Of a stretch of DNA of 64,000 bases, positions 7,808 to 17,149 are shown one piece after another. The notes beneath the pieces were generated by a model. That model searched no databases. It was not told the origin of the DNA and was given only the letters and a program-made list of their open reading frames with translations. Numbering within the stretch: position 1 is the stretch's first letter; the number at the start of each line of letters is the position of its first letter. The translations under genes and the position numbers were made by a program. Source of the stretch: JAJZNI01 sp035624785 (lineage in GTDB: Bacteria > Chloroflexota > Dormibacteria > Aeolococcales > Aeolococcaceae); contig DASPQV010000043.1 in assembly GCA_035624785.1 (NCBI GenBank), positions 62,001 to 126,000 of the forward strand, given 5' to 3'.

Positions 7808-8695
7808 ATGGAAACACTGAGCAGCTGGGATCACCCACCGGGGGGTGCGGCGATCCTGGACGACCCCGACCGCCCCCTGGTCCGCGCGCTCCTCGAGCAC
7901 CGCCGCGGCCACACCAGCAGGCTGCCCTCGCGCCGGAGAGTTGACTCCTACGTCGACTCCTTCGCGGAGCTGCTCTTCCCCGAGCACGGAGCCGCGAGCG
8001 GCAGCACCGAGGGCCAGCTCCTCACCGGGGTGACCCTGCTGCGATCCGAGCTGGCCAGCTTGCTCCGCACCGTGCTGCCGCGGCAGCGCGCCACCCATGT
8101 GGCCACGGAGGTGATCCGGCTGCTGCCCGAGCTCCACGACCGGCTCGAGGCCGACGCGGCCGCCATCGTCGACGGCGATCCCGCCGCCAGGAGCATCGAC
8201 GAGGTGATCGCCGCCTACCCCGGCTTCCTGGCCATCACGGTCCATCGCCTGGCCCACGAGCTGCACCGGCTGGGGGCTCCCCTGCTGCCCCGCCTGCTCT
8301 CCGAGGCGGCGCACACCCGCACCGGCATCGACATCCACCCGGGCGCCACCATCGGGCAGGCGCTGTGCATCGACCACGGGACCGGGATCGTGGTCGGCGA
8401 GACCGCGGTGGTCGGCGACCACGTCAAGCTCTACCAGGGAGTGACCCTGGGGGCTCTGAGCGTCGCCAAGTCCGCGGCGGGGATGCGGCGACACCCCACG
8501 GTGCAGGACCGGGTCGTCATCTACGCCAACGCCACGGTGCTGGGCGGCGACACAGTGGTCGGCCACGACAGCGTCATCGGCGGCAACGTATGGCTGACCA
8601 CCAGCGTCCCCCCGCATTCGTTCGTGTACCACACCAGCCGGATCCAGGTGCACAGCGTCCGGGACGTCGGCGGCGCCTCCGACTATTCAATCTGA
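7808..8695 (+). CDS. cysE: serine O-acetyltransferase
   Basis: Transfers acetyl from acetyl-CoA to L-serine, giving O-acetylserine for cysteine synthesis in the cytosol. The 295-residue protein has an alpha-helical N-terminal half and a left-handed beta-helix of hexapeptide repeats (IDIHPGATIGQALCIDHGTG, VVGETAVVGDHVKLYQGVTLG). Conserved catalytic residues are seen in EVIAAYPGFLAITVHRLAHE and the H of IDHGTG. N-terminal length suits the EpsC/longer CysE type. AGGAG stands 5-6 nt before the ATG. cysK follows after 13 nt. Expression is probably set by the cysteine leader immediately upstream. Confidence 0.95.
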   Translation: METLSSWDHPPGGAAILDDPDRPLVRALLEHRRGHTSRLPSRRRVDSYVDSFAELLFPEHGAASGSTEGQLLTGVTLLRSELASLLRTVLPRQRATHVATEVIRLLPELHDRLEADAAAIVDGDPAARSIDEVIAAYPGFLAITVHRLAHELHRLGAPLLPRLLSEAAHTRTGIDIHPGATIGQALCIDHGTGIVVGETAVVGDHVKLYQGVTLGALSVAKSAAGMRRHPTVQDRVVIYANATVLGGDTVVGHDSVIGGNVWLTTSVPPHSFVYHTSRIQVHSVRDVGGASDYSI

Positions 8696-8708
8696 GAGGA
8701 CCAGACCT

Positions 8709-9626
<918 letters not shown>

Positions 9627-9635
9627 CCGGGACCA

Positions 9636-9657
9636 GCCGGCCCAGCGCCGGGCCGGC
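9636..9657 (+). terminator. hairpin terminator after cysK
   Basis: GCCGGCCC (9636-9643) and GGGCCGGC (9650-9657) form a perfect 8-bp stem with a 6-nt loop, about 10 nt after the cysK stop. Confidence 0.6.
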
Positions 9658-9693
9658 CTCCCGCCGCCGCCCCGGGCCGCCACTCCCGGTCGA

Positions 9694-9732
9694 GCGCAAC
9701 CGCAGTTGCGCGAGGCGGCTGAGTAGTAGGCT
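9694..9732 (+). promoter_or_regulatory. promoter with overlapping operator-like palindrome upstream of paaK
   Basis: GCGCAAC-CGCA-GTTGCGC (9694-9711) is a perfect 7-bp inverted repeat. Its right arm supplies a -35-like TTGCGC (9706-9711), and TAGGCT (9727-9732) is a plausible -10, 15 nt on. A further inverted pair, GTCTCG (9742-9747) and CGAGAC (9763-9768), lies in the leader. A repressor bound at either repeat would block paaK; the regulator is unknown. Confidence 0.4.
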
Positions 9733-9796
9733 CGCACCCGGGTCTCGACCGTGCCTCACCAGCGAGACGGTCGCCAACGGAGCAGAGAGGTCAGAG

Positions 9797-11116
9797 ATGA
9801 TCCGCGACGTCGCGCCCAGACGCGAGGAGCTGGAACCCATCGAGGTGGCTTCCCGGGACGAGATCGAGGCGCTGCAGCTGGATCGGCTGCGCTGGAGCCT
9901 CGGCCACGCCTATGCCAACGTGCCCTTCTACCGCAGGCGGTTCGAGGAGGCGGGGGTGCACCCCGACGACCTGAGCAGCCTCGCCGACCTGGCCCGCTTC
10001 CCATTCACGGTCAAGGACGACCTGCGCCGCACCTATCCCTGGGGCATGTTCGCCGTGCCCCGCGAGCAGCTGCTCCGGCTCCACGCCTCCAGCGGCACCA
10101 CCGGCACCCCGGTGCTGGTCGGGTACACCCGCCGCGACCTGGAGATGTGGTCCGGGGTGGTCGCCCGGTCGATGCGGGCGGCCGGCGCCCGCCCCGGCGA
10201 CCTGGTCCACATCGCCTACGGCTACGGCCTGTTCACAGGCGGCCTGGGCGCTCACGACGGAGCCACCCGGCTGGGCTGCACCGTGCTGCCCGCGTCGGGC
10301 GGGGTGACTGCGCGCCAGGTCCGCCTCATCGTCGATCTCCAGCCCCGGGTCATCATGGTCACCCCCTCCTACCTGCTGGCCATCGCCGACGAGATGGACC
10401 ACCAGCGGGTGGACCCGCGCGGGACCTCCCTGGAGATCGGGATCCTGGGCGCCGAGCCCTGGACCGAGGAGATGCGCCGCGAGATCGAGAGCCGGCTGGC
10501 GATGCACGCCGTGGACATCTACGGGCTCTCGGAGGTGATCGGCCCCGGGGTGGCCCAGGAGTGCGTCGAGACCAAGGACGGGCTCACCGTCTGGGAGGAC
10601 CACTTCTACCCGGAGATCGTCGACCCGACCACGGACGCCCCGGTGCCCGACGGCGAGATGGGCGAGCTGGTCTTCACCTCGCTGACCAAGGAGGCGATGC
10701 CGGTGATCCGCTACCGCACCCGGGACCTGACCCGGCTGCTGCCCGGCACCGCGCGGTCGATGCGGAGGCTGCAGAAGATCACCGGCCGCAGCGACGACAT
10801 GGTGATCATCCGCGGAGTCAACCTCTTCCCCACCCAGGTCGAGGAGCTGATCCTGCGCATTCCCGGGCTGGCGCCCCACTTCGAGCTGGTGCTGACCCGC
10901 CCCGGACAGCTCGACGAGCTGAGGGTGCGGGTCGAGGCCCGGCCGGAGTCGGCGTCAGCCGAGGAGCGCGAGGCCCTGGCCGGGCAGCTCGGCCGGCTGG
11001 TCAGGAACTCGATCGGCCTGCGGGCGGACATCGACGTCGTCGAGCCGGGGCAGGTCGAGCGCTCGGGAGGCAAGGCCCGGCGGGTGGTGGACCTGCGCCG
11101 GGGACCGCTGACCTGA
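9797..11116 (+). CDS. paaK: phenylacetate-CoA ligase family protein
   Basis: An AMP-forming CoA ligase that activates phenylacetate (or a related aryl acid) to its CoA thioester. The 439-residue protein has the family P-loop LHASSGTTGTPVLVGYT, the phenylacetate-ligase signature YGYGLFTGGLGAHDGATRLG, the adenylate motif DIYGLSEVIGPG and the C-terminal hinge KITGRSDDMVIIRGVNLFPT. GAGAGG lies about 6 nt before the ATG. It appears monocistronic: no paaABCDE genes accompany it, so the true substrate could differ. An operator-like palindrome lies in its promoter. Confidence 0.92.
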   Translation: MIRDVAPRREELEPIEVASRDEIEALQLDRLRWSLGHAYANVPFYRRRFEEAGVHPDDLSSLADLARFPFTVKDDLRRTYPWGMFAVPREQLLRLHASSGTTGTPVLVGYTRRDLEMWSGVVARSMRAAGARPGDLVHIAYGYGLFTGGLGAHDGATRLGCTVLPASGGVTARQVRLIVDLQPRVIMVTPSYLLAIADEMDHQRVDPRGTSLEIGILGAEPWTEEMRREIESRLAMHAVDIYGLSEVIGPGVAQECVETKDGLTVWEDHFYPEIVDPTTDAPVPDGEMGELVFTSLTKEAMPVIRYRTRDLTRLLPGTARSMRRLQKITGRSDDMVIIRGVNLFPTQVEELILRIPGLAPHFELVLTRPGQLDELRVRVEARPESASAEEREALAGQLGRLVRNSIGLRADIDVVEPGQVERSGGKARRVVDLRRGPLT

Positions 11117-11136
11117 GGCTCCGCGCCCCCGACGCC

Positions 11137-11454
11137 TCAGGGCAGCCTGGCGTCGTGGACCTCGCGGGCGCGGGCGAGATCCTCGGGGGCCACCTCGGAC
11201 TCGTTGACCGGGGTGACCCGGCTCCAGTGGCGGCCCACCGGGCAGCGCTGGTACCTGGATCCGCCCAACCGGATGGCGATGATCGAGACACCGGGCACCC
11301 AGAGGGTGGTGAACAGGTGACCCTTGCGGCAGCGGACGACGATGTCGCCAGCCGCTGGGTAGCCGCGAGCCCGGGGCAGGCCCACCCAGGCGTAGATGGC
11401 GATCCCGATCAGGATGAGGCCCACCACGATGGCCACGATGGCGCCGACTTTCAC
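11137..11454 (-). CDS. conserved single-span membrane protein with paired CxxGH / CPVGxHW motif
   Basis: A 105-residue protein with one N-terminal transmembrane helix (residues 4-25) and a short soluble part carrying VVRCRKGHLFTTLWVPGVS and YQRCPVGRHWSRVTPV. I recall this Cys/His pattern from an uncharacterised actinobacterial family, and the two Cys and two His could bind a metal. The GTG start has GGAGGA upstream. It is convergent with paaK and divergent from the next gene. No function can be assigned. Confidence 0.75.
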   Translation of the reverse strand: MKVGAIVAIVVGLILIGIAIYAWVGLPRARGYPAAGDIVVRCRKGHLFTTLWVPGVSIIAIRLGGSRYQRCPVGRHWSRVTPVNESEVAPEDLARAREVHDARLP

Positions 11455-11550
11455 GCAGGAGTCCTCCCGGACTGACGACGCGCCAAAGGGTGGTTGCCCG
11501 GGTGGCGCCTGTCAAGGCTCAGGGGCCAGGAAGGCGGCCAGGCGGCCGGT

Positions 11551-11556
11551 TAGACT
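11551..11556 (+). promoter_or_regulatory. -10 element, leaderless promoter
   Basis: TAGACT followed by 8 nt and GTG at 11565; the mRNA should start at the codon. Confidence 0.55.
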
Positions 11557-11564
11557 GGCGAGCT

Positions 11565-12854
11565 GTGAGCGGTCGCAGGACCAAGGCTGATCGCCGCGCG
11601 CGGGCGGCGCGGGAGGCACAGGCGGCGCGCGGGCCGGCGAGCTCGCCGGGCGCAACCCGGGGAGGCGCCGCCCAGACCGGCTCGCCGGGCGCAACCCGGG
11701 GAGGCGCCGCCGAGGCAGGCCCACCGACAGCCCACCCCCGGGAGTCTTCGGGCGCTCCGGTCCACCTCGACCCGGCTGACCGGCCCCCGGCACCGGTGGG
11801 CGAGGTCGGCTCCCGCGCCCAATCCCCGCCAGCTCCCAAGGTACCGTCCCCCCGGGCACCGTCCCCCCGTCCGGGCGCCTCGGCCAGGCCGGCTGCCGAG
11901 ACTTCGCCGGCTCGCGGTGACGGGCAGCGGAGCTCTGCGGCCCCGTCGCCGCGCGAAACGCCGACCCCATCCGCCGAGGGGCACAGGAAGGCGCGGGCCG
12001 GTTCCCTGCGCGGGGCGGGGGTCGCCGGGGACGAGGGGCAGAGGAAGCCGCAGGCCGCCGCCCCCCGGGCCGACGCTCCCTCGAGCAGCCGCGCTCGGGC
12101 ACGCCCGTACGAGTCCCGGCGCGATGCGGAGAGGCGGGCGGAGACCCGGAGCCAGCGGCTCTGGTTCTGGGGCGGAGGGGCCTTCACGGTCCTCATCGTC
12201 GGCGGCATCGCCGCCTTCATCGTGGTCGGCATCCTGACCGCCACGTCGCTGCAGACAGCTCCGCTCAGCACCCTGGGCACGCTGGCGGCGGCGCCGGCCG
12301 CCGGCCCGCTCAGCACCGAGGACAGGGTGCCCATCCCCCAAGCCGCCGCGCTGGCGCCCCAGGGCGCGGCGGGTAAGACCGTGGACGGCATCGCCTGTGA
12401 CAGCGGCACCGGCACGCCCGCGGTCAGCTTCAACAGCTGGCTCACCGTCTTCGTGAACGGCCAGCAAAAGCAGGTTCCAGCCGGTGCCGGCGTGGTCCAG
12501 CCGGTGATCAACGGGACCGGCGCCGACGATTACGTCGAGGGCCAGCAATGCCTGTTCTGGGTCGCCACCCATGCTCCGGACGGCGTCATCAACGTCCGCT
12601 CGCCGACCCAGCGCGGCTTCACCCTGGGGGACTTCTTCGACGCCTGGGGACAGCCGCTCAGCTCCAGCCAGGTCGGGCCCGACAAGGGGTCGGTGACCGT
12701 CCTCTACAACGCGGACGGTTCGCGTGGCGGTTGGGTGGTCGACCAGGGTGACCCCAGCAAGCTGCCGCTTGGCTCCCACACCGAGATCCAGCTGGAGGTG
12801 GGCGGCCCGCTGGTCGCGCCCCAGACCCTCGACTGGTCGGGCACCAAGCTCTGA
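11565..12854 (+). CDS. membrane-anchored protein with disordered basic N terminus and conserved extracytoplasmic domain
   Basis: From the GTG at 11565 the protein has about 429 residues. Residues 1-195 are disordered Ala/Pro/Arg/Ser-rich sequence with a 13-residue tandem duplication. Residues about 200-225 are a transmembrane helix (FTVLIVGGIAAFIVVGIL). The rest is an outside domain: LTVFVNGQQKQVPAGAGV, CLFWVATHAPDGVINVRSP and FTLGDFFDAWGQPLSSSQV. This resembles an uncharacterised domain I recall from Chloroflexota/Dormibacterota-type proteins, where the equivalent positions often carry His (YHxH, WLHTH); only one of these histidines (ATH) remains here. Two cysteines (IACD, QQCLF) may be disulfide-linked. 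Function unknown. Confidence 0.75.
   Translation: MSGRRTKADRRARAAREAQAARGPASSPGATRGGAAQTGSPGATRGGAAEAGPPTAHPRESSGAPVHLDPADRPPAPVGEVGSRAQSPPAPKVPSPRAPSPRPGASARPAAETSPARGDGQRSSAAPSPRETPTPSAEGHRKARAGSLRGAGVAGDEGQRKPQAAAPRADAPSSSRARARPYESRRDAERRAETRSQRLWFWGGGAFTVLIVGGIAAFIVVGILTATSLQTAPLSTLGTLAAAPAAGPLSTEDRVPIPQAAALAPQGAAGKTVDGIACDSGTGTPAVSFNSWLTVFVNGQQKQVPAGAGVVQPVINGTGADDYVEGQQCLFWVATHAPDGVINVRSPTQRGFTLGDFFDAWGQPLSSSQVGPDKGSVTVLYNADGSRGGWVVDQGDPSKLPLGSHTEIQLEVGGPLVAPQTLDWSGTKL
11641..11711 (+). repeat. two perfect 32-bp copies in a 39-bp tandem repeat
   Basis: A 32-bp unit starting GCTCGCCGGGCGCAACCCGG occurs at 11641-11672 and again at 11680-11711, spaced 7 nt apart (period 39 bp, 13 codons). 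It encodes repeated SPGATRGGAA in the disordered cytoplasmic segment. Confidence 0.95.
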
Positions 12855-12906
12855 CAGACAGTCCGTCAAACCGGGACAAGCCAAACCAGGGAGGCTCGCG
12901 ATCCTC

Positions 12907-13968
12907 ATGTCCGACCCCAATCCCCTAGGTCCGCCCTGGCGGCGTTCCGCCCGGGGCCGCTTCGACGAGTCGGTGATCGAGAGCCAGGTGCTGCGCGGCA
13001 ATCCGCTCGGCGACCCCTGGGTCCGGCCGATCCGGGTCTACCTGCCGCCCGGCTACGACGACGAGCCGGAGCGCCGCTACCCGTCCGTGTACATGATCCA
13101 GGGCTTCACCGGTCAGCTCGACATGTGGTGGGGAAGATCCGCCTTTCGTCCCAACTTCCCGGAGCTGGTGGATGCCCTGATGAGCAGCGATGACGCACCG
13201 CCCCCCACGATGGTGGTGTTCGTGGACTGCTGGACATCGCTGGGAGGCAGCCAGTTCCTGGACTCGCCAGCGACCGGCCGCTACCACACTCACCTCTGCG
13301 AAGAGGTGGTGCCCTGGGTCGACCGGCGGTACCGGACCCTGGCCTCGGCGGCGCACCGCGGCATCGCCGGCAAGTCGAGCGGGGGCTACGGCGCGCTGGT
13401 GACCTGCATGCTCAGGCCGGACGTCTTCGGTGGTCTGGCCGACCACGCCGGGGACGCCATCTTCGAGAACTGCTACCTCCCCGACTTCCGGCGCTGCGCC
13501 CGGGTTCTCAGGGACCACTACGACGGCTCCTACCGGAGATTCTGGGACGACTTCCGATCCCGGCCGGCGATGAGCCGTGACGGCGACCACGAGCTGGTCA
13601 ACGCGTGGGCCATGGCGGCCGCCTACTCCGCCGATCAAGACGGCACCGTCCACCTGCCCTTCGACACCACCACCGGGCAGCTGATCCCCGAGGTGTGGGA
13701 TCGCTGGCTGGCGTGGGACCCGGTGCGCATGGCCCCCCGCTACGCCGATGCCCTGCGGTCGCTGCGGGCCGTGTACCTCGACGCGGGGCGCGAGGACGAG
13801 TGGTTCCTCGACCTCGGCACCGACGCCATGCGGAGGGCGCTCGAGCAGATCGGGGTGCGCGAGATGAAGTTCGAGCTCTTCGACGCCGGACATCTGGGGA
13901 TCGAGTACCGCTACCCGCTGGCGCTCCGCTACCTGGCTGAAAGGCTGGCCCCTACCCCGCCGGCCTGA
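12907..13968 (+). CDS. alpha/beta-hydrolase, putative esterase (enterochelin-esterase-like)
   Basis: A 353-residue cytosolic hydrolase of the Esterase_PF00756 type. The opening VRPIRVYLPPGYDDEPERRY and YPSVYMIQGF are typical; the nucleophile elbow is GIAGKSSGGYGA (G-x-S-x-G, second Ser). Candidate acid is Asp in YLDAGREDEW and the histidine is in FDAGHLGIEYRY. No signal peptide is seen. ATG at 12907 is about 13 nt from GGGAGG, a long spacing; it follows the preceding membrane protein by 52 nt and may share its mRNA. Natural substrate unknown. Confidence 0.88.
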   Translation: MSDPNPLGPPWRRSARGRFDESVIESQVLRGNPLGDPWVRPIRVYLPPGYDDEPERRYPSVYMIQGFTGQLDMWWGRSAFRPNFPELVDALMSSDDAPPPTMVVFVDCWTSLGGSQFLDSPATGRYHTHLCEEVVPWVDRRYRTLASAAHRGIAGKSSGGYGALVTCMLRPDVFGGLADHAGDAIFENCYLPDFRRCARVLRDHYDGSYRRFWDDFRSRPAMSRDGDHELVNAWAMAAAYSADQDGTVHLPFDTTTGQLIPEVWDRWLAWDPVRMAPRYADALRSLRAVYLDAGREDEWFLDLGTDAMRRALEQIGVREMKFELFDAGHLGIEYRYPLALRYLAERLAPTPPA

Positions 13969-14025
13969 CCTCCGGACGCTGATCGCTGCTCTGCCGGCGG
14001 CTCCCCAAAGCGGCGCGGGGCTGGA

Positions 14026-14031
14026 CATAAT
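14026..14031 (+). promoter_or_regulatory. -10 element, leaderless promoter
   Basis: CATAAT, 7 nt, then ATG at 14039. This is the same spacing as at 7623, 23902 and 53565. Confidence 0.55.
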
Positions 14032-14038
14032 CGCCGGC

Positions 14039-15250
14039 ATGCTGATCCGCATCCACACCCCAGCGCTCATGCTCGTCGCCGCCGCGGCCTTCATCGCCCA
14101 GGCTTCGGGCTGCGAGTCCACAGGTCCATCCAGCACGCCGACGCCGGCGGCGACGTCGACTGCCACCACTGCCACCACCACGACGCCGGCGCCAACCGCA
14201 TCGGCAAGCTCGACGCCGAGCGGCCGCGCGAGCGCCACCCCCACGGCCGCGACCGCGCTCGCCTGCACCGGGGATCAGCTCAACGCCGTGATCGGCGCGG
14301 AGAGCTCGGCGTCCGGCGGCCAGCAGGGGATGACGTTGCTCCTGGCCAACCACGGGAACACGGCCTGCAAGCTGAGCGGCTCGCTGAAGGTGAAGCTTCT
14401 CGGCGCCAGCGGACAGGCACTGCCAACGCTGCTTCAGACCCCGACGCCGGGCGGCCAGGCCTGGCTGGTGCCGCAGCGCGTGGCCCTGGACCCCGCGTGG
14501 CCGCAGCCGGGCGAAGTGACGGTCCAGGTCAGCTGGCGCACCGGTGACGTGGCCCCGGGGCAGTGCTCCGGATCAGCCCCCCAGGTCGGTGAGATCGGCC
14601 TGCAGGTGCCCAGTGGGGGAACCGTCGCCGCCGCCTTCTTCGCCAATGGGACGCCCACCATGGCTCCCTGCAAGGGGGTCATCCAGGTCGGCGCCATCAC
14701 CCAGTTCATCCCCGGCCAGGCCCTCGGCAGCATCCTCGACGCCACCTTCTCCGCCGTGAGCACGGAATTCGGTATGGACGTGACCCAGAGCTGCACTCCG
14801 ACCCCCCAGAAGAACTGCCTCACCACCGAGGCCGGCCCGGCCGTGAGCAGCACCGGTGTCGGCGCCTACCAGTCGTTCCAGTACGCCTCGACAGGCGGCG
14901 GCGCGGTGTGCACGGCCTACGTGTACATGGACCAGTCGGGGTGGCGGCCGCTCAACGTCATCTGCACCCAGAACGTCGGCTTCAACCCGCTCCTCAACCA
15001 GCCCATCTCGATCTTCGGTCCCGGCTCCGGCTGCGCCCAGCTTCACTCCAGCCCCAGCCACGGCTCGCCGGTGACCGGCTGCCTGACCTGGAGCCAGGAC
15101 GGTTCGGGCACGTACAGCGTCGACCAGGGACCCACCTTCACCCCGGAGACCGACCCCACCAGCCACTGGCCCGAGGGCACGATGTGGTGGCACCTCCAGG
15201 GCAAGGGCTGGGTCACCCAGGACTTCCTGGTGGCGGGCACTGAGGGCTGA
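14039..15250 (+). CDS. secreted DUF4232-like protein, possible lipoprotein
   Basis: A 403-residue exported protein. A hydrophobic signal (residues 5-22) ends at QASGCE, a weak lipobox. A Thr/Ser/Pro/Ala-rich linker runs to about 75. Residues 77-220 resemble the DUF4232 beta-sandwich (ALACTGDQLNAVIGAESSAS, MTLLLANHGNTACKLSG, SLKVKLLG). The C-terminal half, with several cysteines (TQSCTPTPQKNCL, GAVCTAYVYM, GSGCAQLH), is not recognised. The gene is leaderless by promoter spacing and ends in a convergent region with its own hairpin. Role at the cell surface unknown. Confidence 0.8.
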   Translation: MLIRIHTPALMLVAAAAFIAQASGCESTGPSSTPTPAATSTATTATTTTPAPTASASSTPSGRASATPTAATALACTGDQLNAVIGAESSASGGQQGMTLLLANHGNTACKLSGSLKVKLLGASGQALPTLLQTPTPGGQAWLVPQRVALDPAWPQPGEVTVQVSWRTGDVAPGQCSGSAPQVGEIGLQVPSGGTVAAAFFANGTPTMAPCKGVIQVGAITQFIPGQALGSILDATFSAVSTEFGMDVTQSCTPTPQKNCLTTEAGPAVSSTGVGAYQSFQYASTGGGAVCTAYVYMDQSGWRPLNVICTQNVGFNPLLNQPISIFGPGSGCAQLHSSPSHGSPVTGCLTWSQDGSGTYSVDQGPTFTPETDPTSHWPEGTMWWHLQGKGWVTQDFLVAGTEG

Positions 15251-15268
15251 TCAGCCGCCGATCTGGTC

Positions 15269-15288
15269 CAGGCCGGCCCAACGGCCTG
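15269..15288. terminator. bidirectional hairpin between convergent genes
   Basis: CAGGCCG (15269-15275) and CGGCCTG (15282-15288) form a perfect 7-bp stem with a 6-nt loop in the 39-nt gap between two convergent stops. Confidence 0.6.
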
Positions 15289-15289
15289 C

Positions 15290-15775
15290 TCAGCCCGCCT
15301 TGTAGCCGAAGCGTCGCAGCAGGGCCTTGCGCTCGGCGATGTCGGCGTCGGTCTCGATCCCCCGGGCTCGGACCCCGTCGACCACCCCCAGGATCCCCCG
15401 ACCCTGCTCGGTCTCGGCAAGGACCACCTCCACCGGGTTGGCGGTGGCGCAGTAGATGCCGCAGACCTCCTGGACCGCCCGGACGGCGGCCAGGACGTTG
15501 ATCGGGAAGACATCCCGGAGCAGCACCAGGAAGGCGTGGCCGGCGCCCAGCTCCAGCATGGTGCTGCGTGCAAGCTCGGCAAGCTCCGGGTCGGTGCCGC
15601 TCCACCGCACCAGGGCAGGCCCGGAGGACTCGCAGAAGGCCAGCCCGAAGCGGATGCCCGGCACGGCGCCCACCAGCGCCTCGTGGAGATCCTCCACGGT
15701 CTTGATGAAGTGGCTCTGGCCGAGGATCAGGTTGACCTCGTCCGGTTTGTGGATGGCGACCGAGATGATCTCCAT
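15290..15775 (-). CDS. adenosine-specific kinase family protein
   Basis: A 161-residue protein matching the Ado_kinase (PF04008, formerly DUF355) family: MEIISVAIHKPDEVNLILGQ, SHFIKTVEDLHEALVGAVPG, KFGLAFCE-like FGLAFCESSGPALVRWSGTD, GAGHAFLVLLRDVFPINVL and ICGIYCATANPVEVV-like residues. The archaeal founding member phosphorylates adenosine and is unrelated to ribokinase-type kinases. The ATG has GGGAGGA about 5 nt upstream. It stands alone. The real substrate in bacteria is not settled. Confidence 0.88.
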   Translation of the reverse strand: MEIISVAIHKPDEVNLILGQSHFIKTVEDLHEALVGAVPGIRFGLAFCESSGPALVRWSGTDPELAELARSTMLELGAGHAFLVLLRDVFPINVLAAVRAVQEVCGIYCATANPVEVVLAETEQGRGILGVVDGVRARGIETDADIAERKALLRRFGYKAG

Positions 15776-15976
15776 GGGGTCCTCCCTGTTCGGCCTGGCG
15801 CTCGATCGCCGGCGCTCTCGCGGCCACGCCGGCCGCGGCGCGACTTTATCGCTCCCGGCGAGCGCGGCGAGGGCCGCCCGCTCCCCGGGAGCGCACCTCG
15901 GCGCGCTGTGCGGCCACCCCTTTCCGTCCCCGAGGCGGCGGATGTCAGCCTCGGCAAAAGCGGCGCGGACCGGCCC

Positions 15977-15982
15977 TACAAT
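15977..15982 (+). promoter_or_regulatory. -10 element upstream of LacI-type regulator
   Basis: TACAAT; predicted start of transcription is about 15989, giving a leader of roughly 38 nt to the likely start of the regulator gene. No clear -35. Confidence 0.4.
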
Positions 15983-16026
15983 AGCCACCAGCCGCCTCGG
16001 CAGCTCCAGGCGGGACGTACGGAGCA

Positions 16027-17085
16027 CTGCGCACGCAGCGGGACAGCGCAACCATCTACGACGTGGCGCGCCGCGCTGGCCTCTCGATAGCGTCGGTGTC
16101 GCGCGTGCTCAACCAGCGGGGCAAGCCGACCGCCGAGACACGCGAGCGCGTGATGGAGGCGGTGCAGGCCCTGGGATACGTGCCCGACGGGGCGGCCCTG
16201 GCTCTCTCGCGGGGGCTGAAGGAGGTGGTCGCCGTCGTCTTCCGCCGCGGCGAGCAGGCGGGCTTCGAGGGCGAGGACGAGAGCCCGCTCTTCGACGAGA
16301 TGGTGAACCGCGGCATCCAGGCATCGGCGCAGCGCACGGGCTTCGACGTGCTCACCGCGCAGGTGTCGACCGACGACGCCTCGACGCGGTTGCTGGTGCT
16401 GGCCCGCAAGGCGGACGGGCTGATCCTCCATGACCGCGTCACCTCGGCGGCCGTCCTGGCCCGGCTGGCCAGGATCGTGCCGGTGGTGACCCTCGTCGGC
16501 CGGCCCACGCGAGGGGTGCTCAGCGTTCGCTGCGACAACGAGGGCGGGATGCAGGCTCTCGTCCGGCACCTCTGCGAGGACCACCGCTACCGCAGCCTCG
16601 GCTACCTCTCCGGGCACACCGACAGCCCCGACAACCAGGTGCGGGCGCGCGCCGTCGCCGCCGAGGCGCGGACCAGCGGCACCCACCTGATCACCGGCCC
16701 AGCCTGGGTGGGCGACTACAGCGCCGCAGGCGGTGCCCGGGTGGTCTCCGCCCTGCTCAGCCAGGGCGTCGAGCTCCCCCGCGCGATCGTCTGCGCCAAC
16801 GACCAGACCGCCCTCGGGGTCATGCACGTCCTGGGCAGGCACGGCCTCCGGGTGCCCGACGACGTCGCCGTCACCGGTTTCGACGACCTCGCCTTCGCCC
16901 GACACCTTCGTCCCCCCCTCACCACCGTTCGCCAGCCGATCCGTGAGATGGGCGCCGCCGCCTTCGAGCTCCTCCACACCGCCATCACCGGCGCCCCCCA
17001 GGCGGCCCACGAGGTGGTCCTCCCCACCCTCCCCGTCCTCCGGGAGAGCTGCGGCTGCCTGGAGGCCTCGCCCCAGCCGGTCTGA
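16027..17085 (+). CDS. LacI/GalR-family transcriptional regulator
   Basis: A full-length regulator (about 352 residues from 16027). The helix-turn-helix reads TIYDVARRAGLSIASVSRVL with hinge GYVPDGAALALSRG, then the ligand-binding core (VRCDNEGGMQALVRHL, IVCANDQTALGVMHVL, VAVTGFDDLAFARHLRPPLT) and a LPVLRESCGC tail. The first ordinary start, GTG at 16063, would delete helix 1, and an in-frame TAG lies at 15982. The only plausible start between them is CTG at 16027, just after GGAG. It likely controls the operators at 17187-17202 and 20911-20926, but that is inference. Confidence 0.85.
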   Translation: MRTQRDSATIYDVARRAGLSIASVSRVLNQRGKPTAETRERVMEAVQALGYVPDGAALALSRGLKEVVAVVFRRGEQAGFEGEDESPLFDEMVNRGIQASAQRTGFDVLTAQVSTDDASTRLLVLARKADGLILHDRVTSAAVLARLARIVPVVTLVGRPTRGVLSVRCDNEGGMQALVRHLCEDHRYRSLGYLSGHTDSPDNQVRARAVAAEARTSGTHLITGPAWVGDYSAAGGARVVSALLSQGVELPRAIVCANDQTALGVMHVLGRHGLRVPDDVAVTGFDDLAFARHLRPPLTTVRQPIREMGAAAFELLHTAITGAPQAAHEVVLPTLPVLRESCGCLEASPQPV

Positions 17086-17149
17086 CCGCCCGACCGCGGC
17101 GCTCCAGCCCGTTCAAACAGATCCGCCGCCAACGCGTCACACGGAGCGC

